Assembly (NCBI RefSeq): GCF_040365225.1
Contig: NZ_AP028055.1
Coordinates: forward strand, 1,054,001 to 1,118,000
Source of the DNA: Bacteroides sedimenti
Lineage (GTDB): Bacteria > Bacteroidota > Bacteroidia > Bacteroidales > Bacteroidaceae
Length of the DNA: 64,000 nucleotides
Reading direction: 5' to 3'
Each line of letters begins with the position of its first letter. Position 1 is the first letter of the stretch. The notes beneath the pieces were generated by a model. It was not told the DNA's origin and ran no database searches. It was given only the letters and a program-made list of their open reading frames with translations. The translations under genes were made by a program, and so were the position numbers. Positions 26,779 through 35,055 of the stretch are shown in pieces.

Positions 26779-27966
26779 ATGGGATTATTACAAGATAAAT
26801 TAGTGAAATATGATATACCTCAGCAGATAAAAGCTCAAGGTGTATATCCTTATTTCCGTTGTATCGAAAGTGAACAAAACACTGAAGTGGTAATGAGTGG
26901 ACGAAAAGTTCTAATGTTTGGATCAAATTCTTATTTAGGACTTACCAACCACCCAAAAGTTATTGAAGCAGCCGTAGAAGCTACTCGGAAGTATGGTACA
27001 GGATGCGCTGGCTCACGCTTTTTAAACGGGACGCTTGATCTCCATCTCGAATTAGAAAAAGAATTAGCCGAATTTGTAGGTAAAGAAGATGCTATAATCT
27101 ATTCTACCGGCTTTCAGGTTAATTTAGGTGTTGTTTCCTGTGTTACAGGTCGTGAAGATTACGTTATTTGCGATGAACTGGATCATGCGTCAATTGTTGA
27201 AGGTAGACGTTTGTCTTTCTCTCAAACATTAAAGTTTAAGCATAACGATATGGCTTCTTTAGAGAAAGAACTCCAAAAGTGTAAGCCAGATAAAATTAAA
27301 TTAATCGTTGTGGATGGCGTGTTCAGTATGGAAGGCGATGTTGCAAATCTCCCAGAGATTGTTCGTCTGGCTAAGAAGTACGATGCTAACATAATGGTCG
27401 ATGAAGCACACGGGCTTGGAGTTCTGGGTGATCACGGTCGTGGTGTTTGCAATCATTTCGGTTTGACTAAAGATGTAGACCTGATTATGGGTACTTTCAG
27501 TAAGTCGCTTGCTGCTATCGGTGGTTTTATTGCCGGAGACGAATGCATTATTAATTACCTGAGACACAATTCACGCCCATATATCTTCAGCGCAAGTAAT
27601 ACTCCAGCTGCTACTGCTGCAGCACGTGCTGCGCTTCATATAATGAAGAATGAACCTGAACGTTTAGAGCATTTATGGGATATCACAAATTATTCATTAA
27701 AAAGATTCCGCGAGCTAGGTTTTGAAATAGGGCACACCTCTACTCCAATTATTCCTTTGTACGTTCGTGACATGCAAAAGACATTCCTGGTTACGAAAAT
27801 GTTATTTGATGAAGGTGTTTTTGTTAATCCGGTAATTCCGCCAGCATGTTCACCAGAAGATACTTTGATACGCTTCTCTTTGATGGCAACTCATTCAAAA
27901 GAGCAGATTGATATTGCTGTAGAAAAACTGGAAAAATGCTTTAGAAAGCTTGAAATTATTAAATAA
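26779..27966 (+). CDS. spt: Serine palmitoyltransferase (alpha-oxoamine synthase family)
   Basis: This PLP enzyme condenses serine with a fatty acyl-CoA to 3-ketosphinganine, the first step of bacterial sphingolipid synthesis. At 395 residues it has the alpha-oxoamine synthase marks: NSYLGLTNHPKV, GTGCAGSRFLNGT, the PLP Asp-His region VDEAHGLGVLGDHGRG, and the Schiff-base lysine K242 in GTFSKSLAAIGG. The related KBL and 8-amino-7-oxononanoate synthases are alternatives. The opening (LLQDKLVKYDIPQQIKAQGV) and the Bacteroidota background favour SPT. It is a single gene, closed by the terminator at 27990. Confidence 0.9.
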   Translation: MGLLQDKLVKYDIPQQIKAQGVYPYFRCIESEQNTEVVMSGRKVLMFGSNSYLGLTNHPKVIEAAVEATRKYGTGCAGSRFLNGTLDLHLELEKELAEFVGKEDAIIYSTGFQVNLGVVSCVTGREDYVICDELDHASIVEGRRLSFSQTLKFKHNDMASLEKELQKCKPDKIKLIVVDGVFSMEGDVANLPEIVRLAKKYDANIMVDEAHGLGVLGDHGRGVCNHFGLTKDVDLIMGTFSKSLAAIGGFIAGDECIINYLRHNSRPYIFSASNTPAATAAARAALHIMKNEPERLEHLWDITNYSLKRFRELGFEIGHTSTPIIPLYVRDMQKTFLVTKMLFDEGVFVNPVIPPACSPEDTLIRFSLMATHSKEQIDIAVEKLEKCFRKLEIIK

Positions 27967-27989
27967 TTAAGATATACTCAAGATTATTC

Positions 27990-28029
27990 AAGCGCCATTT
28001 TCTTTTAAATAAGAAGATGGCGCTTATTT
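27990..28029 (+). terminator. Intrinsic terminator of spt
   Basis: AAGCGCCATTTTCTT pairs with AAGAAGATGGCGCTT around a 6-nt loop and is followed by ATTTTTTA. It lies 24 nt after the spt stop. Confidence 0.8.
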
Positions 28030-28109
28030 TTTATATGCGTCGATATTTCTGCTAATCAGGAAGATATGTCCAACCTCAAAATAAATTATAAAAAAGATAG
28101 CTTAAATGC

Positions 28110-28140
28110 TTGCATAATTCATCTAAAGCCTCTATCTTTG
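28110..28140 (+). promoter_or_regulatory. Promoter of tRNA-Pro copy 1
   Basis: GCTTG (TTG at 28110-28112), exactly 20 bp, then TATCTTTG (28133-28140). The same boxes and spacing recur before copy 2, while the spacer sequence has diverged. Confidence 0.8.
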
Positions 28141-28175
28141 CATCGCTTTTGAAAAGGAATACTTACAGAAGTTAT

Positions 28176-28250
28176 CGGGGTGTAGCGCAGTCCGGTTAGC
28201 GCACCTGCTTTGGGAGCAGGGGGTCGTGGGTTCGAATCCCGCTACCCCGA
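28176..28250 (+). tRNA. tRNA-Pro (anticodon UGG), copy 1
   Basis: A 75-nt cloverleaf without encoded CCA. The acceptor stem CGGGGTG pairs with TACCCCG with one G-U pair, and the discriminator is A. The anticodon loop TTTGGGA gives anticodon TGG, and the T arm is GTGGGTTCGAATCCCGC. The gene is identical to copy 2 at 28680. Confidence 0.95.
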
Positions 28251-28254
28251 CAAG

Positions 28255-28291
28255 AAAAAGCCACAGTTCAGAAATGAATTGTGGCTTTTTT
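28255..28291 (+). terminator. Terminator of tRNA-Pro copy 1
   Basis: AAAAAGCCACAGTTC pairs with GAATTGTGGCTTTTT (one imperfect position) around a 6-nt loop, ending in a T run 5 nt after the tRNA. Confidence 0.8.
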
Positions 28292-28613
28292 CATTTCAGA
28301 TAGGCTAAGGTATAAAAGGTCGCTAAAAAAGGATCATATCAAAATTCAGAAAGATTGTCTTCATAAATAAAATTAAAGCCAGCCTTAACAGTAAAAGGCG
28401 TATTTTATACCATCAGGAAAGTTCATCCATCTGATATCTTTTTCAATATGTGATTGACATTTCATAATGCCCTGTAGCCTTTATTTGAAATATTTACAAA
28501 GCCAGACTTCTTTGACTGGAAAATCTCAAAAAAATATTTTGAATTAACTGCAAGATAATCAGCACTCACCGGGTTAATCGTCTGTTTTTATTGAAAGGAA
28601 TATGCAGAAACGC

Positions 28614-28644
28614 TTGCATATATCATTAATAGTACCTATCTTTG
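28614..28644 (+). promoter_or_regulatory. Promoter of tRNA-Pro copy 2
   Basis: GCTTG (TTG at 28614-28616), 20 bp, then TATCTTTG (28637-28644). The ~40 bp between this box and the tRNA match the copy 1 leader almost completely. Confidence 0.8.
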
Positions 28645-28679
28645 CATCGCTTTTGAAAAGGAACACTTACAAAAGTCTT

Positions 28680-28754
28680 CGGGGTGTAGCGCAGTCCGGT
28701 TAGCGCACCTGCTTTGGGAGCAGGGGGTCGTGGGTTCGAATCCCGCTACCCCGA
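28680..28754 (+). tRNA. tRNA-Pro (anticodon UGG), copy 2
   Basis: A 75-nt cloverleaf identical over its length to copy 1, with the same anticodon loop TTTGGGA. Its leader (GCATCGCTTTTGAAAAGGAA...) is duplicated too, but the downstream terminator is unrelated. This points to a duplication of promoter plus tRNA only. Confidence 0.95.
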
Positions 28755-28777
28755 CTAAAAATAAAGTCGACAAATTG

Positions 28778-28811
28778 AAAGGCTGATACTATTAGGTATC
28801 GGCCTTTTTTG
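28778..28811 (+). terminator. Terminator of tRNA-Pro copy 2
   Basis: AAAGGCTGATAC pairs with GTATCGGCCTTT around a short loop and runs into TTTTTT. Confidence 0.75.
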
Positions 28812-28896
28812 TTGAATATAACTTCGGCAAAAACAAATTCACGTCAAGAAGAGTTATTCTTATTGAAGACAATCCTAAAACTGGCTGAATTATTAA

Positions 28897-28904
28897 TAAC
28901 TTTG
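28897..28904 (+). promoter_or_regulatory. -7 box of the queD-queE promoter
   Basis: TAACTTTG lies 50 nt before the queD ATG and fits TAnnTTTG. No clear -33 box is seen and no preQ1 riboswitch is recognisable in the short leader. Confidence 0.45.
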
Positions 28905-28953
28905 CCATATATATGGGTACTATCTATCTCGTGTAACTATTAATATTGAGTTT

Positions 28954-29289
28954 ATGTATATAGTAAGAAAGAAAATGGAGATATCGGCTTCACACAGCCT
29001 GAAACTATCATATTCCAGTAAATGTGAGAATCTGCATGGACACAACTGGAACATTTACATCTGGTGCAAGTCCGAAGAGTTGAATGAAGATGGCATGGTT
29101 ATCGATTTCTCTCATATCAAGGAGAAAATCCAGTCGAAACTCGACCATAAGAACCTGAATGATGTACTGCCATTTAATACAACAGCCGAAAATATGGCTA
29201 AATGGATTTGCGATCAGATACCTCACTGTTTTAAGGTGATGGTGCAGGAATCTGAAAATAACATTGCGTGGTATGAGAAAAGTGAATGA
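28954..29289 (+). CDS. queD: 6-carboxy-5,6,7,8-tetrahydropterin synthase (QueD)
   Basis: This 111-residue member of the PTPS/QueD family converts dihydroneopterin triphosphate to 6-carboxytetrahydropterin in preQ0/queuosine biosynthesis. The zinc-binding histidines are in ISASHSL and CENLHGHNW, and the catalytic acidic/His region is MVIDFSHIKEKI and LDHKNLND. The gene overlaps queE by 17 nt, supporting one transcript and coupled translation. Confidence 0.93.
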   Translation: MYIVRKKMEISASHSLKLSYSSKCENLHGHNWNIYIWCKSEELNEDGMVIDFSHIKEKIQSKLDHKNLNDVLPFNTTAENMAKWICDQIPHCFKVMVQESENNIAWYEKSE

Positions 29290-29818
29290 GATTTTCTACA
29301 GCATTCAAGGCGAAGGGTACTTCACCGGAACCCCGGCTGTGTTTATTCGCTTCTCGGGCTGTAATCTGGATTGCGATTTCTGCGATACTGAACATCAGTC
29401 GGGCGTGATGATGAGCGACAAAGAGATCATCAACGAAATAATTCAATATCCCGCCAGACATGTAGTCCTTACGGGCGGCGAGCCAAGCTTGCACATCTCG
29501 CATGAATTTGTCGACAGGTTAAAGAAAAACGGTTTTTTCGTGCAGATAGAAACGAATGGAACAAGAGAACTTCCTGCAAATATAGACTGGATCACCTGTT
29601 CGCCCAAAGCAGGAGGGGAGACAGTTATCCTTAATCCTCACGAATTGAAGGTGGTATTTACCGGGCAGGAGATGTCTCAATACGATTGTTTCAATGCACA
29701 AGTGTTCTGCCTTCAGCCATGTTCAGGGAAAAACACAGAAAAAGTAATTGAATACATATTGGCACATCCAAAATGGAGACTGAGTCTTCAGACTCATAAA
29801 TTGTTAAACGTACGATAG
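29273..29818 (+). CDS. queE: 7-carboxy-7-deazaguanine synthase (QueE), radical SAM
   Basis: It converts 6-carboxytetrahydropterin to 7-carboxy-7-deazaguanine. The radical-SAM cluster motif is GCNLDCDFCDTEH (Cx3Cx2C), preceded by IQGEGYFTGTPAVFIR and followed by VLTGGEPSL, the family's SAM-binding GGE motif. I use the ATG at 29273 (MRKVNEIF...) rather than the in-frame TTG at 29264. At 181 residues it is the short QueE type. It forms an operon with queD. Confidence 0.93.
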   Translation: MRKVNEIFYSIQGEGYFTGTPAVFIRFSGCNLDCDFCDTEHQSGVMMSDKEIINEIIQYPARHVVLTGGEPSLHISHEFVDRLKKNGFFVQIETNGTRELPANIDWITCSPKAGGETVILNPHELKVVFTGQEMSQYDCFNAQVFCLQPCSGKNTEKVIEYILAHPKWRLSLQTHKLLNVR

Positions 29819-29948
29819 TTTATCTGCATAGATTCCCTTTTTATCGCTAATATAATTATCACGAGAGGTCGATAAATTGAGAATTTTATATAATTTTGCA
29901 TGCTATATACAAAATATAAAGAATCGAAAACTCAAAGTATAAAAGAAT

Positions 29949-31706
29949 ATGTATAGAACGCATACATGTGGAGAGCTTCGGATCTCCGACGTAAAGAAAG
30001 TAGTTACACTTTCGGGATGGGTACAGCGTAGCAGAAAGATGGGAGGAATGACATTTGTCGACCTTCGCGATCGTTACGGAATCACTCAGCTTGTTTTTAA
30101 TGAAGCTGTTAATGCTGAACTTTGTGAGGCTGCAAATAAACTGGGACGCGAATTTGTGTTGCAGGTAAAAGGAGAAGTTAATGAGCGTTCCAATAAGAAT
30201 GCAAATCTTCCAACCGGAGATATCGAACTGATTGTTACAGAACTGAATGTTCTTAACTCTGCTGCAACTCCTCCATTCACCATTGAAGACAACTCTGACG
30301 GTGGGGATGATATCCGAATGAAATATCGCTATCTCGACCTTCGTCGTAATAATGTAAGATCTAACCTGGAGCTTCGTCACAAGATGACAATTGAAGTTCG
30401 CAGCTATCTTGATAAACTTGGATTCCTCGAAGTAGAAACACCAATTCTTATTGGCTCTACCCCTGAAGGAGCGCGCGACTTCGTTGTGCCTTCACGCATG
30501 AACCCGGGACAATTCTATGCACTGCCTCAGTCACCACAGCTATTCAAACAGCTTTTGATGGTTTCCGGCTTTGATCGTTACTTCCAGATTGCAAAATGTT
30601 TCCGTGACGAAGACCTTCGTGCCGACCGTCAGCCCGAATTTACACAGATTGACTGTGAAATGAGTTTCGTAGAGCAGGAAGATGTTATCTCTACATTCGA
30701 AGGAATGGCAAAACATCTTTTCAAAACAATCCGCGGTGTTGAGATTACTGAGAAATTTCCTCGCATGCCATGGAGCGAAGCTATGAAGCTGTACGGAAGC
30801 GACAAACCGGATATCCGTTTCGGAATGCAGTTTGTTGAGCTGATGGACATCCTGAAAGGTAAAGGTTTTCCTGTGTTTGATAGCGCTGCCTACATCGGCG
30901 GTATCTGTGCCGAAGGTGCTGCTTCGTATACACGCAAGCAACTGGATGCCCTGACAGACTTCGTTAAACGGCCGCAGATTGGTGCAAAAGGTATGGTTTA
31001 TGCTCGTGTGGAAGCTGACGGAAACGTGAAATCAAGCGTAGATAAGTTCTATACACAAGAAACATTGCAGGAACTGAAGGCTGCATTTGGTGCGAAGCCT
31101 GGTGACCTGATCCTAATCCTTTCGGGCGATGATGCAATGAAGACACGCAAACAGCTTTGCGAACTTCGTCTGGAAATGGGTAGCCAATTAGGTCTGAGAG
31201 ATAAAAATACATTCGCTTGCTTATGGGTAGTAGACTTCCCATTGTTTGAGTGGGATGAAGAAACTCAACGTTATATGGCAATGCACCATCCGTTCACCTC
31301 TCCTAAACCTGAAGATATTTCTCTTTTGGACACTAATCCGGGAGAAGTTCGTGCTAATGCATACGACATGGTAATCAATGGGGTTGAAGTTGGTGGCGGT
31401 TCTATCCGTATTCACGACAGCGCCTTACAGAATAAGATGTTTAAGTTGCTTGGATTTACAGAAGAAAAGGCACAAGAGCAGTTTGGCTTCCTGATGGATG
31501 CATTCAAATTCGGTGCTCCTCCTCACGGTGGATTGGCTTACGGGCTCGATCGTTGGGTATCTCTTTTCGCCGGACTGGATTCTATCCGCGACTGTATCGC
31601 ATTCCCTAAAAATAACTCAGGCCGTGATGTTATGATTGATGCTCCGGGTTACTTGGAACAGTCTCAGCTGGATGAGCTGAACCTGGTTATCGACATCAAG
31701 GAATAA
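29949..31706 (+). CDS. aspS: Aspartyl-tRNA synthetase
   Basis: This 585-residue class II synthetase charges tRNA-Asp. An N-terminal OB-fold binds the anticodon (VVTLSGWVQRSRKMGGMTFVD). The catalytic core follows, with RYLDLRR (motif 1 region), FRDEDLRADRQPEFTQID (motif 2), the bacterial GAD insertion domain (about 285-410), and motif 3 in GLAYGLDRW. The length is that of the bacterial-type enzyme. It is a single gene, closed by a strong terminator. Confidence 0.97.
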   Translation: MYRTHTCGELRISDVKKVVTLSGWVQRSRKMGGMTFVDLRDRYGITQLVFNEAVNAELCEAANKLGREFVLQVKGEVNERSNKNANLPTGDIELIVTELNVLNSAATPPFTIEDNSDGGDDIRMKYRYLDLRRNNVRSNLELRHKMTIEVRSYLDKLGFLEVETPILIGSTPEGARDFVVPSRMNPGQFYALPQSPQLFKQLLMVSGFDRYFQIAKCFRDEDLRADRQPEFTQIDCEMSFVEQEDVISTFEGMAKHLFKTIRGVEITEKFPRMPWSEAMKLYGSDKPDIRFGMQFVELMDILKGKGFPVFDSAAYIGGICAEGAASYTRKQLDALTDFVKRPQIGAKGMVYARVEADGNVKSSVDKFYTQETLQELKAAFGAKPGDLILILSGDDAMKTRKQLCELRLEMGSQLGLRDKNTFACLWVVDFPLFEWDEETQRYMAMHHPFTSPKPEDISLLDTNPGEVRANAYDMVINGVEVGGGSIRIHDSALQNKMFKLLGFTEEKAQEQFGFLMDAFKFGAPPHGGLAYGLDRWVSLFAGLDSIRDCIAFPKNNSGRDVMIDAPGYLEQSQLDELNLVIDIKE

Positions 31707-31749
31707 GCTGTCCGTTTCATCAGCAATTAAGATAGAAATAGATAAAAAA

Positions 31750-31790
31750 AAGAATCTCAGCAAACATTTTTGCTGAGATTCTTTTTTTTT
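31750..31790 (+). terminator. Intrinsic terminator of aspS
   Basis: A perfect 15-bp stem, AAGAATCTCAGCAAA with TTTGCTGAGATTCTT, has a 4-nt loop and is followed by seven further T. Confidence 0.88.
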
Positions 31791-31809
31791 ATAACCTATT
31801 GACGGGACT

Positions 31810-32706
31810 TCAGTCAATGAATCTTTTCACAATTTCTCCATATTCATCAATTCTACGGTCACGAAGGAAAGGCCACCAGCGACGAACATTTTCCGAACGG
31901 GTAAGGCTCACCTCAACAACCATATTCTCCGGCTCCTGATTTCCTGCCTGAGCCAGGAATTCCCCTTGCGGACCAGCCACAAAACTGTTTCCCCAGAATT
32001 GAATACCCTTGGTGTTTCCCGATGGATCCGCTTCGTGACCAACACGATTCACGGAAATAACCGGAAGACCGTTGGCTACTGCATGTGCACGTTGTGAGAT
32101 AATCCAGGCATTCAGCTGCCTGCTCTTCTCATCTTCTGGGTCCGAACTTTCCCAACCTATGGCGGTAGGATAAATAAGCACTTCGGCACCGCGAAGGGCC
32201 ATCAGGCGAGCAGCTTCGGGATACCATTGATCCCAGCAGACAAGAATACCCAGTTTTCCGAGGGAAGTCTGGATGGGTTGAAAGCCCAGATCGCCCGGAG
32301 TGAAGTAAAACTTCTCGTAGTATGCCGGATCATCAGGGATATGCATTTTACGGTATTTACCTGCTATGGAGCCATCGGTATCGAATACCACGGCTGTGTT
32401 GTGATATAATCCGGGAGCGCGCTTCTCAAACAGGGAAGTTACGAGCACTATTCTGAGGGCAGCCGCAATCTCTCCGTAAAAACCGGTAGAAGGGCCGGGG
32501 ATAGGTTCGGCCAGATCAAAATTATTGGTATTCTCCTCTTGACAGAAGTAGAGCGAATTGTGCAACTCCTGAAGCACCACTAATTGCGCACCCTGAGCCA
32601 CGCATGCCTCAATGTTCGCGGCAAGTTGTTTCAGGTTCTCTTTTAGATTGTCTGTATTGGCTTGCTGTACCAATCCTACCTTTATGGTTCTGTTATCCAT
32701 CATCAC
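31810..32706 (-). CDS. aguB: N-carbamoylputrescine amidohydrolase
   Basis: This nitrilase-superfamily enzyme hydrolyses N-carbamoylputrescine to putrescine, CO2 and ammonia. The complete Glu-Lys-Cys triad is seen in LQELHNSLYF, KYRKMHIPDD and LGILVCWDQWYPEA. The length of 298 is typical. The frame opens with three methionines, so the start may be 32706, 32703 or 32700. It lies 27 nt behind aguA, the enzyme that makes its substrate, which supports the specific name. Confidence 0.93.
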   Translation of the reverse strand: MMMDNRTIKVGLVQQANTDNLKENLKQLAANIEACVAQGAQLVVLQELHNSLYFCQEENTNNFDLAEPIPGPSTGFYGEIAAALRIVLVTSLFEKRAPGLYHNTAVVFDTDGSIAGKYRKMHIPDDPAYYEKFYFTPGDLGFQPIQTSLGKLGILVCWDQWYPEAARLMALRGAEVLIYPTAIGWESSDPEDEKSRQLNAWIISQRAHAVANGLPVISVNRVGHEADPSGNTKGIQFWGNSFVAGPQGEFLAQAGNQEPENMVVEVSLTRSENVRRWWPFLRDRRIDEYGEIVKRFID

Positions 32707-32733
32707 TTTGTTATTTGAATGTTTTTGGCTGAA

Positions 32734-33849
32734 TTATTTAATCACTCCCTCGGGAAATTGCATGGTTACGCAATGCAGTGAACCGTGCTGCTTAATTAAG
32801 GCGCGACAGTCGATGCCTATAATCTCTTTTCCAGGGAATGCTTCGGCAAGTACCTCCGCGGCTGCCGCATCATTCTTCTTCTGGTCGTAAGTAGGAAACA
32901 GCACTGCACCGTTAATGACCAGGAAGTTTGCATAGGTGGCCGGCAAACGCTCGCCATCTTCCACAATGGAATCTGCCATCGGCAAAGCCAGAAGGCGATA
33001 AGGTTCGCCTTTCAGCGTGTGGAATGTGCCAAGTTGTTCTTCCATCTTCTGCAGCTCTTCAAAATGCTCATCTTCCGGATTGGTACACTTCACATAAGCA
33101 ATGGTGTTGTTCGGGCACAAGCGAGCCAATGTATCCACATGGCTATCGGTGTCATCACCGGCCAGATAGCCATAATCCAACCAAAGAATCTGTTCCACAT
33201 GTAAGGTCGAGCGCAGATAATCGTTAATATCGGTCTGGTTCATGGGCTGATTTCTGTGAGGAGCCAGCAAGCAGGTGGAAGTTGTCAGCAGAGTTCCACG
33301 CCCGTCGCTTTCAATCGAACCACCTTCCAGGACGAAGTCCAGGTGACTCTTGTATTCGCTCTTGAAAAAGCCTCCATCATACACTTTGCGGGTAATCTGA
33401 TTATCGAGAGATGCCTCAAATTTATCTCCCCAGCCATTAAAGCGGAAGTCGAGTAGAAGGGGAGAGGTTGTGTCGAGCAGGGTGATGGCACCGTGATCAC
33501 GAGCCCAGGTATCGTTTGTTTCGCATTCAAAGAAGCGCACATTTTCCATGTTTACCCGGTTGGCAATCTGCTTCTTAACCGTTTCCACCTCGGGGGTGAC
33601 GATCAAGAGCAATTCTCTTTTCGCAATTTCGCGGGCAATTTCTACAAAACATGCCTGCACTTCGTCCAGCATGTATGCCCAGTCAGTTCCGGCATGAGGC
33701 CATGTAAGCTGAACGCCGCTCTGTTTGTGCCACTCAGACGGCAAATAAGGACCACGAAGCTCTTCGAGCGAGCCGAAAGGATTTGCCCAATCAACCTGTA
33801 GGTCTTTCTCTTCGTCCCCATTTTTGGGGAGACTCATTAACAAGCCCAT
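32734..33849 (-). CDS. aguA: Agmatine deiminase
   Basis: It converts agmatine to N-carbamoylputrescine. The family marks are PSEWHKQSGVQLTWPH, ETNDTWARDHG, VLEGGSIESDGRGTLLTTSTCLL and the catalytic Cys in QHGSLHCVTMQFPEG at the C-terminus. The first ~35 residues (MGLLMSLPKNGDEEK...) precede the usual start of the family and look like a charged extension. A start at the second Met (33837) is also possible. It is the middle gene of a three-gene operon with a DUF2148 protein and aguB. Confidence 0.93.
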   Translation of the reverse strand: MGLLMSLPKNGDEEKDLQVDWANPFGSLEELRGPYLPSEWHKQSGVQLTWPHAGTDWAYMLDEVQACFVEIAREIAKRELLLIVTPEVETVKKQIANRVNMENVRFFECETNDTWARDHGAITLLDTTSPLLLDFRFNGWGDKFEASLDNQITRKVYDGGFFKSEYKSHLDFVLEGGSIESDGRGTLLTTSTCLLAPHRNQPMNQTDINDYLRSTLHVEQILWLDYGYLAGDDTDSHVDTLARLCPNNTIAYVKCTNPEDEHFEELQKMEEQLGTFHTLKGEPYRLLALPMADSIVEDGERLPATYANFLVINGAVLFPTYDQKKNDAAAAEVLAEAFPGKEIIGIDCRALIKQHGSLHCVTMQFPEGVIK

Positions 33850-33852
33850 ATA

Positions 33853-34389
33853 TTACTTTCTTTCTCTTGGTTTACGATCAAAAAAAGGATTCTTGCTGGA
33901 GCAGCTTATCGGGATGGCAATTACGTTTCTGCATCCGCTTAACCAGTCAAGACTCTGCGCTGCCAGTCCGGCAGAAAACATCACGCGCGAATCAACGCGC
34001 AGGTCGGCCGCAGTAGCACACGCCGAGCCTATGGCAATGCCCACATCAATGCTGTTGATGGCACAAGGAGTATCAGCCGGCTTCTCGGCACAGGTCGCAA
34101 ATCCGCAGTAGGCGCAATTCAGCCCTTGTACTTGTTCTCGCGTCCCGATCAGGACAATCGCTTCGGCAGATAGTATGTTATCTGCATCCCGAAGAAAGAA
34201 CATAAGCCCATTTTCCCCATTCAATCTGATCATCTCATCAGACAGAATCTTAATCTCCTTACCTGTAACAACAGCCGTTTCAATCACATCTACCCCTTTT
34301 CCTTTAGGAGCAGTACGCGCTGCCGTCATCATCTGTTTCGCCACATTGAGCATATGTTCGTGGCGGGAATCTCTTTCATTTAATATCAT
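33853..34389 (-). CDS. DUF2148 ferredoxin-like domain protein
   Basis: This protein of about 178 residues starts at 34389 (MILNERDSRHEHML). The upstream ATG at 34440 is excluded because a complete promoter lies at 34418-34448. A cysteine cluster, GLNCAYCGFATCAEKPADTPCAIN, resembles an iron-sulfur or metal site and gives the family its ferredoxin-like name. Further cysteines occur in IGSACATAADL and near the end. The function of DUF2148 is unknown. Here it is 3 nt upstream of aguA, so it may be co-expressed with agmatine catabolism. Confidence 0.88.
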   Translation of the reverse strand: MILNERDSRHEHMLNVAKQMMTAARTAPKGKGVDVIETAVVTGKEIKILSDEMIRLNGENGLMFFLRDADNILSAEAIVLIGTREQVQGLNCAYCGFATCAEKPADTPCAINSIDVGIAIGSACATAADLRVDSRVMFSAGLAAQSLDWLSGCRNVIAIPISCSSKNPFFDRKPRERK

Positions 34390-34417
34390 ACCTATCTTTA
34401 TACATTGAATAAGTCTG

Positions 34418-34448
34418 CAAATATAATTGTTTGGAATCATTTGTCAAA
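34418..34448 (-). promoter_or_regulatory. Promoter of the DUF2148-aguA-aguB operon
   Basis: On the minus strand TTTG (34448-34445), 19 bp, then TATATTTG (34425-34418): both Bacteroides boxes with canonical spacing. It lies 29 nt before the chosen start. The GTAC repeat begins 27 bp further upstream. Confidence 0.8.
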
Positions 34449-34474
34449 ACATAACTATGTGTTATTAAATTGCC

Positions 34475-34544
34475 GTACAAAACAATCTATTCTTCTGTAC
34501 AAAAGAATGAATTGTTCTGTACAGAAGAAAACAATCTTTTGTAC
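34475..34544. repeat. GTAC-punctuated repeat, type 2, copy 1 (22-bp period)
   Basis: GTAC occurs at 34475, 34497, 34519 and 34541, exactly 22 bp apart. The first two 18-nt intervals are near reverse complements (17 of 20 in the hairpin 34475-34494/34503-34522). The third interval is itself a hairpin (GTACAGAAGA / TCTTTTGTAC) with loop AAACAA. It sits between two divergent promoters. A second copy lies at 58530-58599. Confidence 0.85.
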
Positions 34545-34552
34545 AAGATAAA

Positions 34553-34583
34553 TTTGATTTAACGAGTATATTTTTTATCTTTA
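34553..34583 (+). promoter_or_regulatory. Promoter of the HU-like/FetAB operon
   Basis: TTTG (34553-34556), a 19-bp spacer and TATCTTTA (34576-34583) match the Bacteroides promoter except for the last base. The -33 box starts 8 bp after the last GTAC of the neighbouring repeat. Confidence 0.7.
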
Positions 34584-34609
34584 CGATATTAATTATAATA
34601 AAAAAAGAT

Positions 34610-35050
34610 ATGTCAATAGAATTTAAGGCAACCAAGGTAAATAATAACATGAAGCCCGATGAAGAGCCTCGGTATTATGCAAAAGCAGTGACAAAAGGCA
34701 CGGTTACGCTGAATAGAATCATTGAGGATATGTGCGCTGAAAGTACACTTTCAAAGGCCGATATTGTTGCTGTTGTGGCTGGACTAGGCAAGCATCTGAT
34801 TGAAAATCTAAAGGATGGATATACTGTAAAAATCGATTCGTTGGGAACTTTCTCCACGTCGGTAAAAAGCCCAACAGTGGACAGTGAAGACGAGGTTCGT
34901 CCCAAAGATGTATCATTCAGTAAGATAAATTATCTACCGGAAGTACATATGCTGGAAAGCTTCAGAGACGTGGCTTTTAAGAAAGTAGTAACCAAAGAAG
35001 AAGCCAAAATTTCCAGACCCAGAGGCCGTAAACCCATTCGTCGAAAATAA
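34610..35050 (+). CDS. HU-like DNA-binding protein (HU-HIG type)
   Basis: This 146-residue protein has an HU/IHF fold at about residues 20-125: AKAVTKGTVTLNRIIEDMCAESTLSKADIVAVV, then TVKIDSLGTFSTSV. Its basic tail KISRPRGRKPIRRK is likely to contact DNA. Bacteroidota encode many such divergent HU paralogues; they are nucleoid or region-specific DNA binders of mostly unknown target. It is 5 nt upstream of the ABC transporter genes, so it may be co-expressed with them. Confidence 0.85.
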   Translation: MSIEFKATKVNNNMKPDEEPRYYAKAVTKGTVTLNRIIEDMCAESTLSKADIVAVVAGLGKHLIENLKDGYTVKIDSLGTFSTSVKSPTVDSEDEVRPKDVSFSKINYLPEVHMLESFRDVAFKKVVTKEEAKISRPRGRKPIRRK

Positions 35051-35055
35051 ATACA

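Larger units (their letters stand above)
28251..28679. other. Spacer between the two tRNA-Pro genes
   Basis: A 429-bp stretch holding the copy 1 terminator and the copy 2 promoter. The middle ~320 bp is A/T-rich with no ORF or RNA gene I can support. Confidence 0.5.

Noticed and set aside
28176..28754. tRNA-Pro pair as attachment sites of an integrated element
   Set aside because: The 429 bp between the copies contain no integrase or cargo genes, so a simple promoter-tRNA duplication is enough.
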